From contig CAJNDS010002245.1 in the NCBI GenBank assembly GCA_905221605.1, forward strand, positions 122,409 to 186,408: a DNA stretch of 64,000 bases, read 5' to 3'. Numbering within the stretch: position 1 is the first letter of the stretch; each line of letters starts with the position of its first letter. Both the position numbers and the translations under genes were made by a program. This document shows positions 1 through 16,179 of this stretch, piece after piece. The DNA comes from Symbiodinium natans (Eukaryota; Sar; Dinophyceae; Suessiales; Symbiodiniaceae). The notes under the pieces were generated by a model. The model saw nothing but the letters and a program-made list of their open reading frames with translations, made no database searches and was not told the origin of the DNA.

Positions 1-126
1 TATCCTTCCGTTCGTCATTATGTCGGTGGCCGAAAGAGGGGCAAGAATTTGCGGATCCGGCCGCAGTCCCTTGCTCCGGCCCTCGCCCAGGCACCTCAAA
101 GCCCATTTAAGCCCATTAAATCACAG

Positions 127-640
127 GTCACCGGGTGTTTTTTTCGAATTCCTTTTGGGCCAAGCCCCAAACCCTAAACCCTAAACCCGAAACCCTTAAC
201 GCTCCCAGCTCCCTCTCCCTGTGACAGCACGGCTGGGCAGGTTGCCTTCGCGCCGCACGGTGGAGGCCGCCGTGGGCTGGACTCGGCTTTTGAGAACTTT
301 AGGGCTTAGGGTTTAGGGTGTTTCCAGATAGCTCGGGAATTACCAGAAAGCTCTACTTCCCCTACTTCCCTACACCTTAAACCCTAAACCCTAAGCCCTC
401 TAGCTGTGGGAAGGGTTCAACGAACGACGTTGAGAAGTCCGAAGTCCGAGGTACATCTTTAAACCCTAAACCGCCAGTTAAGCATTCTACCATGAACCTT
501 AACGACGGCGTCAGGGACATCATCGCAAGTGGGGGGCCGGAAGCTTGCGATGCGTCCCCCACCCCTCTCCAGCCTTCGTGGTTTTAGGGTTTTGGGCTTA
601 GGGTTCAGGGTTTAGGGTTTAGGGTTGAGGGCTTGAGGGT
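127..640. repeat. Scattered telomere-like heptamers, both orientations
   Basis: Short clusters of CCCTAAA (about 170-190, 375-400, 460-475) and TTTAGGG (about 300-320, 585-630) alternate with unique DNA. No gene is recognised in the first 1.7 kb. Confidence 0.85.
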
Positions 641-965
641 CTTGCCTTCTGGCTTCTGTAGGACTCACTAGATTCACCGTGCTGACAGAGGGGCGACTTA
701 GGGCTCATCCAGGGCCGACCCGAACCTCCCTCAACGCCAGATCTTAAAAAACAGTCCCAACAAGCCCCAAGCAACCCGAAAGCATGCCAGGTGCTGCTCA
801 GTGAGAGCGCCTTCCACGTCCAGAAGGACTCGCAGGAGCCTTTCTCACTAAGCCCAAACCCCAAACCGAGCAACGAGCCCAGGCTTCGGTTTAACGAGCC
901 CAGGCTTGGGTTTAGGAGGTCTTAGTGGGGTTTATGGTTGAGGGTTAAGGGTTTAGGGTTTCCTA

Positions 966-1158
966 CACCCCAAACCCCAAACCCCTAGCCAAAAGTCCAA
1001 ACCCCAAAAACTAAACCCCAAACCCCAAACCCCAAACCCCAAACCCCAAACCGCCAACCCCAAACCCCAAACCCCAAACCCCAAACCCCAAACCCCAAAC
1101 CCCAAACCCTAAACCCTAAGCCCCAAGCCCCAAGCCCCAAGCCCCAAGCCCCAAGCCT
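966..1158. repeat. CCCCAAA/CCCCAAG variant telomere-like array
   Basis: About 27 heptamers, mostly CCCCAAA turning into CCCTAAA and then CCCCAAG. The type change in blocks suggests local amplification of variants. Open frames across it, rich in Gly, Leu, Trp and Phe, reflect the repeat. Confidence 0.95.
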
Positions 1159-1256
1159 TGCTGGGTTTTTCTTTCGCCTTGTCTCTTCTGACACATGGGC
1201 AGTGGCAAGCGCAAAAACGTCGACTCGAAAAGCCCCAAGTGGTTTTAGATGACTTT

Positions 1257-1338
1257 GGGTTTAGGGGTTTAGCGGTTTAGGGTTTAGGGTTTAGGGTTTA
1301 GGGGTTTAGGGCCTAAACCCTAAACCCTAAACCCTAAA
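1257..1338. repeat. Head-on TTTAGGG and CCCTAAA arrays
   Basis: A TTTAGGG array runs to about 1311 and turns directly into a CCCTAAA array at the junction 'tttagggcctaaa', giving a perfect inverted telomere-like junction. Confidence 0.93.
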
Positions 1339-1448
1339 GTTGCGAAGATTTCCCTGGCCTGAAGGAAGAGTCGACCCTGCGGGATGCCAAGCGCACGCCT
1401 CGAAGTTAGTGCCAGGATGCGGGGGGTTTACGAAAGTTTCGGGACCCC

Positions 1449-1516
1449 CAGGTTTAGGGTTTAGGGTTTGGGGTTTAGGGTTTAGGGTTTAGGGTTTACA
1501 GGGTTTAGGGTTTAGG
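1449..1516 (+). repeat. Telomere-like TTTAGGG tract
   Basis: Nine or so TTTAGGG units with one GGGTTTACA interruption. Confidence 0.9.
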
Positions 1517-1730
1517 GGACCCCCCAGTGAGTCCGTCATAACAAGGACCCCAAGAAGGTACCCCTAATTTCTGAAACCCCTCCATGCTGCTGCTCGAATA
1601 GGCAATGGCGACTCCATCGCGCTCAGGGCGTCGGGTTTAGGCTTCAGGGTGTCAGGGTTCGGGGAAAGGTGCGGAGTGTGCGGCTTGCTCGGAAGATTTG
1701 CGGGGAATGGCGAACACATCCTGTGCTTCT

Positions 1731-1880
1731 CCTACTTGGAGGTTCATGGTACTTATTAACCAATGAGACCTGTACTTATAACTGTGCTTGTAACCATATT
1801 AGGGCACTTAAGGGGCTTATATGTGGGCTATAAAAGTACAGTTATAATTGGTTAATGAGTACCATGAACCTCCAAGTAGG
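1731..1880. mobile_element. MITE family A, copy 1 (150 bp)
   Basis: Ends cctacttgga and tccaagtagg are perfect inverted repeats. The homology continues inward through 'ggttcatggtac' and its reverse complement 'gtaccatgaacc'. It has no coding capacity. Related copies lie at 10430-10573 and 22228-22338, with a decayed one near 44568-44690. Confidence 0.88.
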
Positions 1881-1961
1881 TCCTGGGGGCATCTCTTCCT
1901 CACTTCCCTCTGAAAGCCCCCATGGCACCTCTGGCAATGAACAAGCCTGAATCCCTGTCCA

Positions 1962-2066
1962 AGAATTCCTATATTGGCCTTAACAGGAAGAGTTGTTGTT
2001 GCTTTATGCCTTTTTGTGGGGGGGGGGGGGGGGGTGGAGGGGGCGGTTCTTAAGCAAAGAGTAGCA
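1962..2066. mobile_element. MITE family D, partial copy
   Basis: The left part 'tatattggccttaacaggaag' and the right part 'ggttcttaagcaaagagta' resemble the ends of the element at 3191-3293, with a G homopolymer in between. The left arm is diverged. Confidence 0.45.
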
Positions 2067-2734
2067 TCAGGTTCGAATCCTTCGAACAGCTCCTCAGCGC
2101 CCTCGACGGTGCGGAGACCTTTGGCTCCAGGCGAGGGCCGAGGTCATTTTAGGTCTTTGGGGGGGGGGGGGGGACATCCCAACCCCAAACTGTTAAGTGG
2201 CCCCTATATTCGGTGCATACTTTCAACCCTTGACCCTAGACCCTAAAACCCTGTGTAGTTCAGTCCCAAGGACTCCTCCTCATACGTGTCCACACACTCA
2301 AAAGGTTTAGGCTTTGTACTCTGGTCAGGGTTTAAGGTCCATGGTTTATAGAGTTTAGGTTAACGGTTCTTCTTTCCAGAAGAATCAGGCTAAGCAGCAA
2401 TTCTTCAGGAGGCTTCTTTTAAATGCCCTGATAGCGGCTCGAAGTCGCATGAACACATGGGCTGTGCTCGCCCTCACCACTCCCTAAACCCGAAAAAACC
2501 CATCCCCCACAAACTTTCCAGAGTACCTTTAGAACCGTAAGCTCTAAACCCTAGAAAATAGTATAAACCGTAAACCCTAAACCCTAAACCCTGAACCCTG
2601 AACCCTAAACCCTAAACCCTCTTGTTCAACCACCTGAAAGCCACCTGAAAACCAGGCTTTGCGACCTCGTCAGCCAGCGGCTGCGCGCGGACGCCGATGC
2701 GGGGAGCCCAGCGCTTTTTGAGGGGGGCCCCGGC

Positions 2735-2802
2735 GCTTGTTTAGGGTTTAGGGTTTAGGGTTTAGGGTTTAGGGTTTAGGGTTTAGGGTTTAGGGTTTAG
2801 GG
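2735..2802 (+). repeat. Pure TTTAGGG tract
   Basis: Nine perfect TTTAGGG units in a row. Confidence 0.95.
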
Positions 2803-2872
2803 TGCGAGGATTTCAGGCTCACAGGGTTTTGTTGGCTGTTAGGGTGCCAGTTGGGTAGGCTTGAGTGTTTGG

Positions 2873-2946
2873 GGTTGGGATGTTCCCCCTTGTACTAACA
2901 AATACCCCCCATTAAGGACAGTTAGTCTATGGGGGAACATACCAAG
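2873..2946. mobile_element. MITE family B, copy 1
   Basis: Left end 'gggatgttcccccttgtact' and right end 'atgggggaacataccaag' are imperfect inverted repeats enclosing a short centre. Other copies are at 20692-20795, 47985-48059 (left end lost) and 52798-52944. Confidence 0.75.
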
Positions 2947-3190
2947 TTTGTGGTTGATGGTTTTGTGGCTGAATCCGCAAGCTTCGGCGCAATAGAACCG
3001 TGTTTTCCAGCACCCAGGACACAAGTTACAATGGGGCACTAAGCCGGCTAAGCCTACACACCCTAAACCCTAAACCCTAAGCCCTGGTATTGCATAGGGT
3101 CAGCTCCTCTATTGTGGCACTGAGGAGGCGAAGAGTGAGCCGGATGACGCAGATCTTTGAAGGGTTGATGCCAATATAAGTCGGGTTTTC

Positions 3191-3293
3191 TACTATTTGC
3201 TTAAGAACCCCCCAAAGAACAAAACAGAATAATCCCTATATTACCCTTAACAAGGAAGAATGTTTTTGGGGGGTTTCTTAATTAAGCAATTAG
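3191..3293. mobile_element. MITE family D, most complete copy
   Basis: The left arm 'tttgcttaagaaccccccaa' pairs with the right arm 'ttggggggtttcttaattaa', 60 bp apart. No open frame inside. Related half-copies occur at 1962-2066 and 56806-57090. Confidence 0.7.
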
Positions 3294-3299
3294 TACTTT

Positions 3300-4630
3300 T
3301 AGGTACGGCAAGAGAACTGCAGTTACCATGCGAAACATGTTTGAGGTGCTTCTAACCCTCCTTCGAACTACTCCTGAACCTGCAGATGTTAGACTGTGTT
3401 AGATGCCTGGCGATTTCAAGGGTTCAGCTTGGTTCGGAAAGTGAGACCAGCGACCAGAAAGCCTGCGCAAAAAAGTGCGATGCATCGTTGGCGCAGAGAC
3501 TTTTGGTACGACAGCACTTGGTCATCCATGTACAGTGCGCTACGCTAGCCCAATCCAGGCACGAAGGCAAACGACCGGTTCCGGTGCATCGATTCCCACA
3601 GGCGTCTTTGCGGTACGTTTGAGGATGCCTGCCCAAGTGCGAGGCGCTTGGAACGAAGGGCCGGTGTGACGACTGCGACTGGCGTGAGATTTGGTTGAAT
3701 AGTTTGAGCTTACTAAGCGCAACTTATCGACGAGCACTGTCCTTTGCGTTTACTGTCTGGCCGCGAAATCACCGCAGCCAAGCAGATGGCCATCGCCAGT
3801 TGCAGCGTGGCAAGCGTGATTACTTCCCCGCGCGAGGTTCACTTGGCACGAAAAGAAAGCGCAGGGCCGGCGCAAGGCCGACTCTCGAAGCGATGGTGAA
3901 GCGAAGGCCTGACGCAAACAAGCAGCTCCAGAAGCCTCGCCAAGTTCAGAACGGTCGTCGTTTTGGGGATCCGAAGTTGCTGCCAGAATCCATCCCGAAG
4001 GGCATTCTGGGGATCCACGCGCTTCGAAGCATCTCCGATTCCTCTACAGGCTCCAGGGGGGGCTGCGCTCCGAATCAGAAGCACCACCCAAAAACCTACC
4101 TACAGAAAACTCCTCGTCTGTGCGCTCCGTCGCTGTCTTGCGGGGGGAGGGGTTGGGGAGGGCCATGCAAAGACGCACAAAGGCATGCAAGCCCCAAGGG
4201 CCCAAGGGAGCTGAAGAGCCGCTGACAAGCTTGCAAAGGGCTCAGAAAGGCCACCCCCCCTCGTAGTGGTACTGGGAGGGGGGGGGGGTTACTCTGAGTG
4301 CCACCTATTTCCGGGACCTATGTTGTGGTACCGGAGTGCCTGGGAGTCGGCTGGGCACGACGCGGCTCCTGGAAGTGCTGGATCCTTCTTGTAGCGCGTG
4401 CATCTTCAGAACCTGTGCTCATGTCAGAGTGGTTCCCCCCCCCCCATCCCCCCCCAAAAAAAAAAACGGAAAAGGTGCGGGTACCTATTTTTTAGGGGGA
4501 GAGGGGGGGGGGGACTCCCCCCCCCCCATCGAGGGGGTGGTCGTGGGCTCTTGGCTCGCAACGTCGTTTGTGTCGTGGGCTCAAAAGAATACTTTGCTGC
4601 CAGTGCTGCCTCTCATTTTCGAAAAGCAGT
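3300..4630. other. No recognised gene; unassigned open frames
   Basis: Several overlapping frames of 60-180 codons exist on both strands here, but none shows a family signature or a consistent start. Poly-C/poly-G runs at 4253-4290, 4434-4470 and 4505-4530 break it up. I leave it unannotated. Confidence 0.5.
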
Positions 4631-4637
4631 TGTTCTC

Positions 4638-9092
<4,455 letters not shown>

Positions 9093-9129
9093 GCGATGCC
9101 CGGTGCTGCGATATGGAAGTTTCTGGAAA

Positions 9130-9215
9130 CCTTTTGGGGTTTAGGGTTTAAGATTTATAGGGTTTAGGGTTTAGGGTTTAGGGTTTAGGGTTTAGGGTTT
9201 AGGTTTAGGGTTTGG
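9130..9215 (+). repeat. Telomere-like TTTAGGG tract downstream of sugar porter
   Basis: Around ten TTTAGGG units with small defects, 40 bp after the sugar-porter stop codon at 9090-9092. Confidence 0.9.
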
Positions 9216-9229
9216 AACCTCACATGTCG

Positions 9230-10430
9230 TGGCAGCAGTGGGACGGTCATCCCAATCCATACGGGCAAGCACAGAAGGGCATTCGGCGTTCTGCTGAGTC
9301 AGTCCGACACAAGTGGAGGGGGATCCTCACGTCCTGCTGCGCATGTACAGTTCTATTGTTTCAATGTGCGCTGCGGCTAGATTGCTAGTGCAGCTTGAGT
9401 GCCAGCCATGTGTGGAATACATGGTGTAGTGTACAGAATGCGTATAGTATTTCAACTTATAGCAAGCAGGCTGAGTGTTTCATTCAACGGGTGTTCTGCA
9501 TTGCGTGCCCAAAGGAATCGCCATCGCCATTTGTTCGCAGCATCCGTTTTTGCAAAAGCTTGGGCAATGATCCAAGCCTTCTTTTGATCAGCCCCATGGG
9601 GGGTGCTTCAGAGATGCATGGCGCGCTGCAAGTTTGCTGAACAAAGGCTTCCCGAATGCAGGTTTAGCTTGGGGGCCTGGAGGTGAGGTGTACCCAAAGC
9701 ACAGGGATCGTCCTTGTCGTCGTGTCTCTAAAAGTGTGGGTCATTGACCCTGTTGACCCGCACTGTTTGAAACGCAAAGAGGGCCCAAAACGACGACGGC
9801 TGTTGGCACACCTCACCTCCCGAGTGCCTTCCAGAGAGTCCCAATTTTCACGTCGCAAGCTGGATCCGATGATGCAATCCCCGTTGGCAAGGATGTCTGC
9901 TTCAGAACAACGGTCGAGCAATGGATACTCGCAGAAGCAGCAGCGTCATATTGGACCACCTGTGTTAAGGCACCATGCTCGGCTGCCGGAATGGTTGGTT
10001 CAGAATATGACCTGTATGAACCAACGTTGCTGCTTGACCTCTGCCATAGCTACGCATTCATGCTTCGTATCTCCACACGTCCGCGGAGTCGCAAGCCGGT
10101 CCGCTCGCGGGCAAAGTCCTCACCGCCCAGTACCCAGTAACCATGGTGCATTGGCTGGGCCACCTCACCAACCGGGCCGCGTTCCGGCGTTCCGGCTTGC
10201 TGCGTGCCCACGGAGCTCCCCTTGAGCACGCCGCCGCTCGAGCATATGCCGCGAGGGCCGTTTCCACCATATCCAGCATCCCGGTATCGCCACGACGGGC
10301 ATGCATTGAGGTCACAACAAAACATGGAAGTCTGTTGTGTGTGTGGGAGAGGATTCTATTTCGCTGCTGACAAACTTCGACTATGTCCGCTCACCGCAGC
10401 CGGCATTTCCTGCCGTGTTCGTGGCCATAT
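9230..10430. other. No recognised gene
   Basis: Mixed-composition DNA with only short frames. A proline/alanine-rich frame pair at 10050-10330 overlaps on both strands and shows no domain. Confidence 0.5.
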
Positions 10431-10573
10431 ACTTGGAGGTTCATGGTACTTTTTAGCCAATTTTAACCGTACTTACAACCCACTTACAAGCCCCTTAAGT
10501 GCCCCAACATGGTTATAAGTACAGTTATAAGTACAGTTATAATTGGTTAATAAGTACCATGAGCCTCTAAGTA
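10430..10573. mobile_element. MITE family A, copy 2
   Basis: Left end 'acttggaggttcatggtac' and right end 'gtaccatgagcctctaagt' are inverted repeats with one or two mismatches. The interior contains the same 'cccttaagtgcccc' and 'ggttataagtacagtt' motifs as copy 1, the first in the opposite orientation. Confidence 0.88.
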
Positions 10574-10691
10574 CTGGTTGGCTGTCACACAGAAGCGGCC
10601 CTTGCTCTCGTTTCGAGGCCGTCGGATTCGCGCGCCAATTCGTGTAGTGCCGATGCTCGTGCGGTCTTAGACCGGAGTGCTGCAATCTTGG

Positions 10692-10739
10692 CCTAAACCC
10701 TAAACCCTAAACCCTAAACCCTAAACCCTAAACCCTGAA
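10692..10739 (-). repeat. CCCTAAA tract
   Basis: Seven CCCTAAA units. This is the last telomere-like tract before a stretch of about 6.6 kb without any. Confidence 0.93.
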
Positions 10740-11269
10740 CCACTCAGCTCTCATTCGAAGCGGCATGGGCCTCTTGCTGTCTGGCACCGGCAAGCCGCTA
10801 CGCGACACCCATGCCTGAGCGACGTCTTACCGGCTGGAAAATTTTCGCATGACATCGTTGGGCCGTTTGCGTCCATTCCCGGCGAGCGATGCTAGTTGTT
10901 TCCCGAGAGCAGGCCATTCAACAGCGCACGACTTTCTCCCGTCGCTGTAGATGCTGCGCCAATTGAGACACTAACATGGTGTAATTCTTGATGTTTCCTG
11001 GCATGATATCAGGTGGTCTCCGGCACCAACTTGATTTTGCCTCATACCGCACAGCAGCTGTGTGCAAGTTGCGCCTTCGTCATGTGAACCACATAGGGCT
11101 TAGGCCAGGGTGCTGTTAAGTTTGGGGTTCCTTTTGTATTTTGTGTTGTCTGAATTCATGGCGCCCTTGTGTCGCTTGCGCTGGGGAAAGCGTGTGTCGC
11201 TCGGCGACGGGGAGAGCGTGCTATGACAGGCCGGATTGGGTCCGACAAACTGCGCGATTCTTGCATCAT

Positions 11270-11660
11270 TACATTACGTTTCGTATGTTTCGTGACCGTT
11301 CGCGCAATGCTGCGCCTGTTTGGCAGGCCATGTCGGAAAGCGAGACGTGGATGAAATTGCTTTCCGCGCGCCTGAAGCCATGAGGCCGTCGTTTACTGGC
11401 GCAAACATCACCAAGAGCTGGAAATCATGCTGCCAAAAAGTGCCCAGTCCGAGGCCTTTTCCCGAAATTGGGCAACTTGCCCTTTTGTGCATGGCTGCAC
11501 GACGTTGCAGATCCCAGCGCGCGTGCATGATCCAAAATTGGTTCGGAAGCATGGCAATGCACGATGCGAGGTTCCAATACTCAGTACTGACGTCTGACCA
11601 TTCTTCGACCACGAAGCGGCAACATTGTGCGGGAACGCCGGGCGCGCGCGAGCTCAAGGT
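11270..11660 (-). mobile_element. Possible LINE reverse-transcriptase C-terminal remnant
   Basis: The minus-strand frame has a pattern like the C-terminal part of dinoflagellate non-LTR retrotransposons: a tryptophan-rich 'EYWNLAS' block, then 'LPNQFWIMHARWD', then a basic stretch and 'FWQHDF'. The resemblance is by eye only, and the GRP-type motif is degraded. Flanking DNA gives no intact pol frame. It could be chance. Confidence 0.35.
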
Positions 11661-12224
11661 AACTACGCAGCGGCATCGACAGACAGCTTACAGTTGGGTT
11701 TCACATCGGCGCCCCTCGCCACAGCGTCATACAACAAATTACTTAAAACACCCACCGTTGTTTTCGTTCAAGTAGAGACGACGGTTTTAACTAAAGACAT
11801 GGGACTGGCCAACGTCAAACAAGGATGTTTTGTTCATTTAGTTTTGAACGGGCGCACCATTTTGTCTGTTCTAAACATGCACATTGACATGTTTTGTGTT
11901 GCATTTTTCCAGCTCACTTCGCGCGGAAAATGTTGGGAAGTGAATCTTGCTCGGCGGTTCATCCCAGCATGTTGGAGGACGTTGAGGCTGTCTGCAAGGT
12001 TCCTCTGCGAAATTTGTGCTCCATGTAGAGTCACTCGGAAACCATCGGCAAACACAAATTGTTGGATGCTATTGCCGCTGCCAGACGGAATTGTCGTCGC
12101 AAAAACTGTTCATGCCACAGTGCACGTGGAAACTGCAACGCTTTATTGACCTTCATTTATGCTCATACGTTAGCTAAGCTGAGGAGGCATGTAGATCGGT
12201 TGATATGGTGTACGTGGGGTAGCT

Positions 12225-12955
12225 GTGCGTATACGTGCCAGGACGTGCGTGCGTACGTGCGGGTGTGCGTGCGGGGCGCGCATGCGTACGTGCGGGTGCG
12301 CGTGCGGGGCGCCCGCGCGTACGTGCGGGTGTGCGTGCGTGCGCGTGTGGGTGCGCGTGCGGGGCGCGCGTGCGTACGTGCGGGTGTGCGGGGCGCGCAT
12401 GCGATCGCATGCGTACGTGCGGGTGTGCGTGCGGGGAGCGCGTGCGTACTGTACGTGAAGGAATATAACACTGGAGCGGGAGCACGCGCGTACGGAATGC
12501 ACGCGCTGCACGTACACGTGGAGCGGGAGCACGCACGTACAGAATGCATGCGACCGCACGTTGCATGCACGCACACGTACGCACACACGTACGCACACGT
12601 GCGCACACACGTACGTACAGAAATGGCCATGCAGGATTCAAGCAAGATTCCTGGCTAAATCCTGGCCGTTTCAGCGCGTCAGGTGTGCCCGCGCGTACGT
12701 ACACACGTATGTACACGTATGTACACACATGTACACACGTACGTACACGTACGTGCACGCACACACATACGTACACGTACGTACACGTACGTACACACGT
12801 ACGTTGACGTTCGTGCACGCACGCACACCTGCACGTACAAGAGTAGCCGGCGCACGTGCATGCACACGAACGCCCACTCGCAAAAGCACGTACGTACACG
12901 CAGCAGAAGCACGCGCGTACGCACGCACAAACACACACGTGCAGATCCAAGACAA
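12225..12955. repeat. Alternating purine/pyrimidine GTGCGT/ACGTAC tract, about 0.7 kb
   Basis: The left half is GTGCGTGCGTACGTGCGGG-type, and the right half is ACGTACACACGTACGTACAC-type. This gives long alternating R/Y DNA with internal self-complementarity, interrupted at about 12460-12520 and 12615-12690. Such DNA is prone to Z-form and cruciforms. Arg/Thr/Cys-rich open frames on all strands are artefacts of the repeat. Confidence 0.9.
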
Positions 12956-13194
12956 AGGCCGTTTACAGCTACCTCAGCTTAGTTTTTCCCGCGAGATCGG
13001 CCCATGATCAAGGTCGGAAGCTTAGCCTACCGCATAGCCCACCGCAACCAGACTCAGCAGGCAGCACGAAGCGGACGTGCCAGGATTTGGCGACGGCCCG
13101 TGCATGGAAGAGAGAAGGCGGATCGTATATTTTCAAGCTGGTCTGTCTTAAGGATTACGCAAAAGGACATCCAAAAGAAAACTTGCCATGAAAT

Positions 13195-13400
13195 TTAGAG
13201 AAGCAGCACATCGTTCTCAAAGTCAGCCTCGAAGCTTGCCATGTTTGCATAAGGCACTAATTCCGAGGACCAGGAACGACACATAGAAAGAGGAGCCCTG
13301 GTAGAAGCAGCTGCTAACTCACGCGTGACATTGCTTGAGACCAGTTTCGCCATCAACACTTTGCCACCCAACGAGCATACGCCGAGGTATTGCATTCGCG
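13195..13400 (-). mobile_element. Possible retroelement remnant (minus strand)
   Basis: The minus-strand frame contains 'MQYLGVCSLGGK' followed by 'SSNVTRELAAASTRA' and a tryptophan. This is reminiscent of the YLG block and following helix of LINE reverse transcriptases. Weak similarity judged by eye, and no catalytic (F/Y)xDD motif is seen. Confidence 0.3.
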
Positions 13401-13507
13401 CCATGCATATGGTGGTTGGTCGTATATAACAAGGTGGCAGCGTGGCGAGCGCGATACTTGGGGGGGCGGGAGGTTTAACTCGCATCGGTGCGTGTAAATA
13501 CACATCG

Positions 13508-13740
13508 ATGTCCACACTGCACGAGTGGAATCAACATGTCCAGCAGATGACACAAACGTTAAACTTGCAGAGCTGGTCCTACAAATGCATCCCTGGCTAT
13601 TGGAATTTCGCGCATCAAGTGGCAAAGTTGCCAGCAAACAGGTGGGTGAATCGTGCGATGAGATGGTCGCCAAATGGAGTGCGCGTTCCTGGTAGACCTC
13701 GCGACTGTTGGTACACGCAGCTTTTGCGCGTATCAATTGA
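13508..13740 (+). mobile_element. LINE reverse-transcriptase C-terminal remnant
   Basis: The plus-strand frame reads W-x-HV..., 'YWNFAHQVAKLPANRWV', 'RAMRW' and then 'GRPRDCW'. This is the usual order at the C-terminus of LINE pol proteins (W-GHVARLP-type block, then GRPRxRW). Only about 80 codons survive and no upstream RT core is found, so this is a dead 3' fragment. Confidence 0.55.
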
Positions 13741-14159
13741 CGTCGATGTTTAGAATGATGTTAACATTGACGTGACGTCATGCTCACTTGCAGTTTGACA
13801 CCATGTAACGTTGCGTTCGCCTGCTCCTCCAAGAGGCCGCCTACGGGCATGCAGGATTTACTAACCCACTTGGCGTCCACACTGGGGTCTTGCAATTCCG
13901 CACAGGACTTGGCACTGATCCAACCTGTCCAGTTTTCAGCCTATGCAGCGTCCACAATGGGGTTTGGCGTGCATGGAGGACGCGCCTGCATCACACGGGG
14001 GTTTGCATTTTGGAACAAGACCTGGCACTGATCCAAGCTGCCACCAAGGCAGTTGGCAGGACGTTTCCGCGCTCGCTGGTCTCATGCACTGTCACTCTCA
14101 AAACCGATCTCCGTCGCAGCCCGACAGCAGTGGCCGATGTCGCCTCGTCGGACTGGAGG

Positions 14160-16170
14160 TCGGCGGCCGCTTCGGAGCGGAGGCACTCGGCTTCACACGG
14201 CGTTTGGCACGGGCACGCGGCGCGACGCGTGCAGCGTGGAGCTCGGGTGCAGCAGGGCGTGCGTTGGCAAGCCGATGCACGGGGCTCGCTTCGCTGGCGG
14301 CACTGAGAGCCCACGCGGCCACGTTGCTGGAGCTGCCGGTGTGCCCCGTCGACGCCAGTGACGGCGCCGAAGTGCCGGTAGTGCCGACCAGACTGCAGAC
14401 GTGCAGGCGCAAAATAAGCATGACTTTAAAAAAACGTGAGCTCGCTCCAGGGGCCCAGCTCGTTGTTGTGCCAGCACCCCGACATCTTTGCATGTGACGT
14501 CACATCTTCGCACTGACACGCGGCTGCAAGCGAAACACATGCACCAGGCAGCCAGGCAGTGTGTTAAAGACCCCGAACATCATCGTTTCGTATGTTGATG
14601 AAAATCGAGCTGCGGCGTGGAGTCTTGTTCACGCGCTGCGTTCTTGCCCCCTCTTTGTACCGTGGCGACGGGCATGGACGCACCGCTCCCACGTGTCTGT
14701 TGAGCAGCTGCCTGACGACGCGTTTTTGCGTCTGCTCTTCTCACCGCAACATCCGTGCAACACTGTAGGCCTTATGTCAGCCCACATGCACTTTGTGGCT
14801 GGCGTGTGCCAAACCCAGCGTTCTCTGCTGGAAGGCTTGAATTTATGATGTGAGGTGGCTACCTTCTCAGTTTGTGTATATATGTCGATACCGTTTTGTT
14901 TCACTTTGTAAATACTGACCGCAAGACGGTTGTTTCAGGACTCATGCTGATCCTTAGAGATTTGCTGCAAGAATGAATGCCGATTGATGTAAAAATGGTG
15001 TCGAGAACATGACTGCACGCGGGGTGATGTGATCTGGCGGACCCAGGGGTACATGCATCGCTTACGCGTTGCCGCTTGCTGGAGCGCCATTCCCGGCACA
15101 GCGTCGCGCCCTGGGCGCGCTTGTCCGTTGCGCAGGACCGGGCTGGCGAGCGTAGTGTCGACAGCCACCTGCACCCCTTACTGAGGGGGCACACCGTTGG
15201 GAACAACCTCGATGCGCCGGGCTCGCCGGCGGGGAGGTCCAGGTTCGACCTTCGCCTGTCTCCGCCCGCACTGCTGCAGCGCTCGTGCGCGGACGTGGCT
15301 TCCAAAACTTGTGGCGCGGCGCGCTCCAAGGGACCAGCTCGCTGGGCCGGCGCCTCCGCTTGAGCGCACGCTGAGCTGTGGTTTCCATATTCATCCAACA
15401 CCCCCCCACAGCGGCATCGCTTCGGTGCCAGGGGAGCGGCATGCGGAGACGGCGTAGGAGCATGATCCGGAATTCGCGCGAAAACAATATCGCCGCTGGG
15501 GATTGCTTTTAAACCGTTCGAGTCAGGCTAGGGTCCTATAAGGACATGGGACAGGCTGTTGGAAAAGCATTTGCGAATTACAGGTACTTACATTAAGCAC
15601 TTTGAACATTTCTATGCACTCAGCTGTTGTTGAGCTTCCATCGCTCAACATCAGCAGCACGAGTCCTCAAGCAACCGTCCAGCGGTCAGCGGCTAAATAC
15701 CAAGTGATCACATGCAGCGTCAGCCCGGCTCACATCGTTTGGGAAGCATTGCGCGTGCGGGCTGGCGCGCAAGGATTCTCGCACAGCCAATGTTTTTGTA
15801 CTTTATCCATTGTTCGGCCATTGCCAAGTTTTCCTAACATCTTCCCGCCCTCAGACGTAGTGGCTGGTTTGCCCTGTTGTTTCTTTCGCTCTCAGAAGCA
15901 GGGATGGAGGACTGTCGCCGGTTTATGAGTGCACGGCGCCGCCCCACAACTTTAGTCGTGGGTCTTGTGTCCCTGGCGGCATTGCGGGCGCCTGCAGCCA
16001 CTCTGCTGGCCGGAGTTGCCGGCATGCCCCGGTGATCCCCGGTGACCTGCTGGTGGAGCCTCCGTAGTTGCCGACCCGGACCCCTGTCGAACAGACGTAA
16101 AACAGGCATTAAAAAACTAAAAACCAACTCACCTACCTCGGCATCCCTGCGAACAAGAAGAAAGAACAAC
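14160..16170. repeat. Diverged dispersed repeat pieces
   Basis: Similar segments recur at about 14280-14370 and 15950-16040 (both read SLAALRA-AATLL in one plus frame). Another pair is at about 14440-14485 and 15325-15355 ('gctccaggggcccagctcg'-like). They are probably pieces of one old mobile repeat. No intact gene is recognised. Confidence 0.35.
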
Positions 16171-16179
16171 GCCGTGCAG

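Noticed and set aside
1-1516. A chromosome end (telomere) at the left edge
   Set aside because: Tracts are short, in both orientations and separated by unique DNA, and similar tracts occur all over the window.
2839-3039. Cys-rich minus-strand frame resembling a zinc-binding domain
   Set aside because: It overlaps a family B MITE, and the cysteine spacing fits no family I can name.
12059-13007. Many overlapping 80-258 codon frames on both strands
   Set aside because: All come from the GTGCGT/ACGTAC repeat, which lacks stops in most frames.
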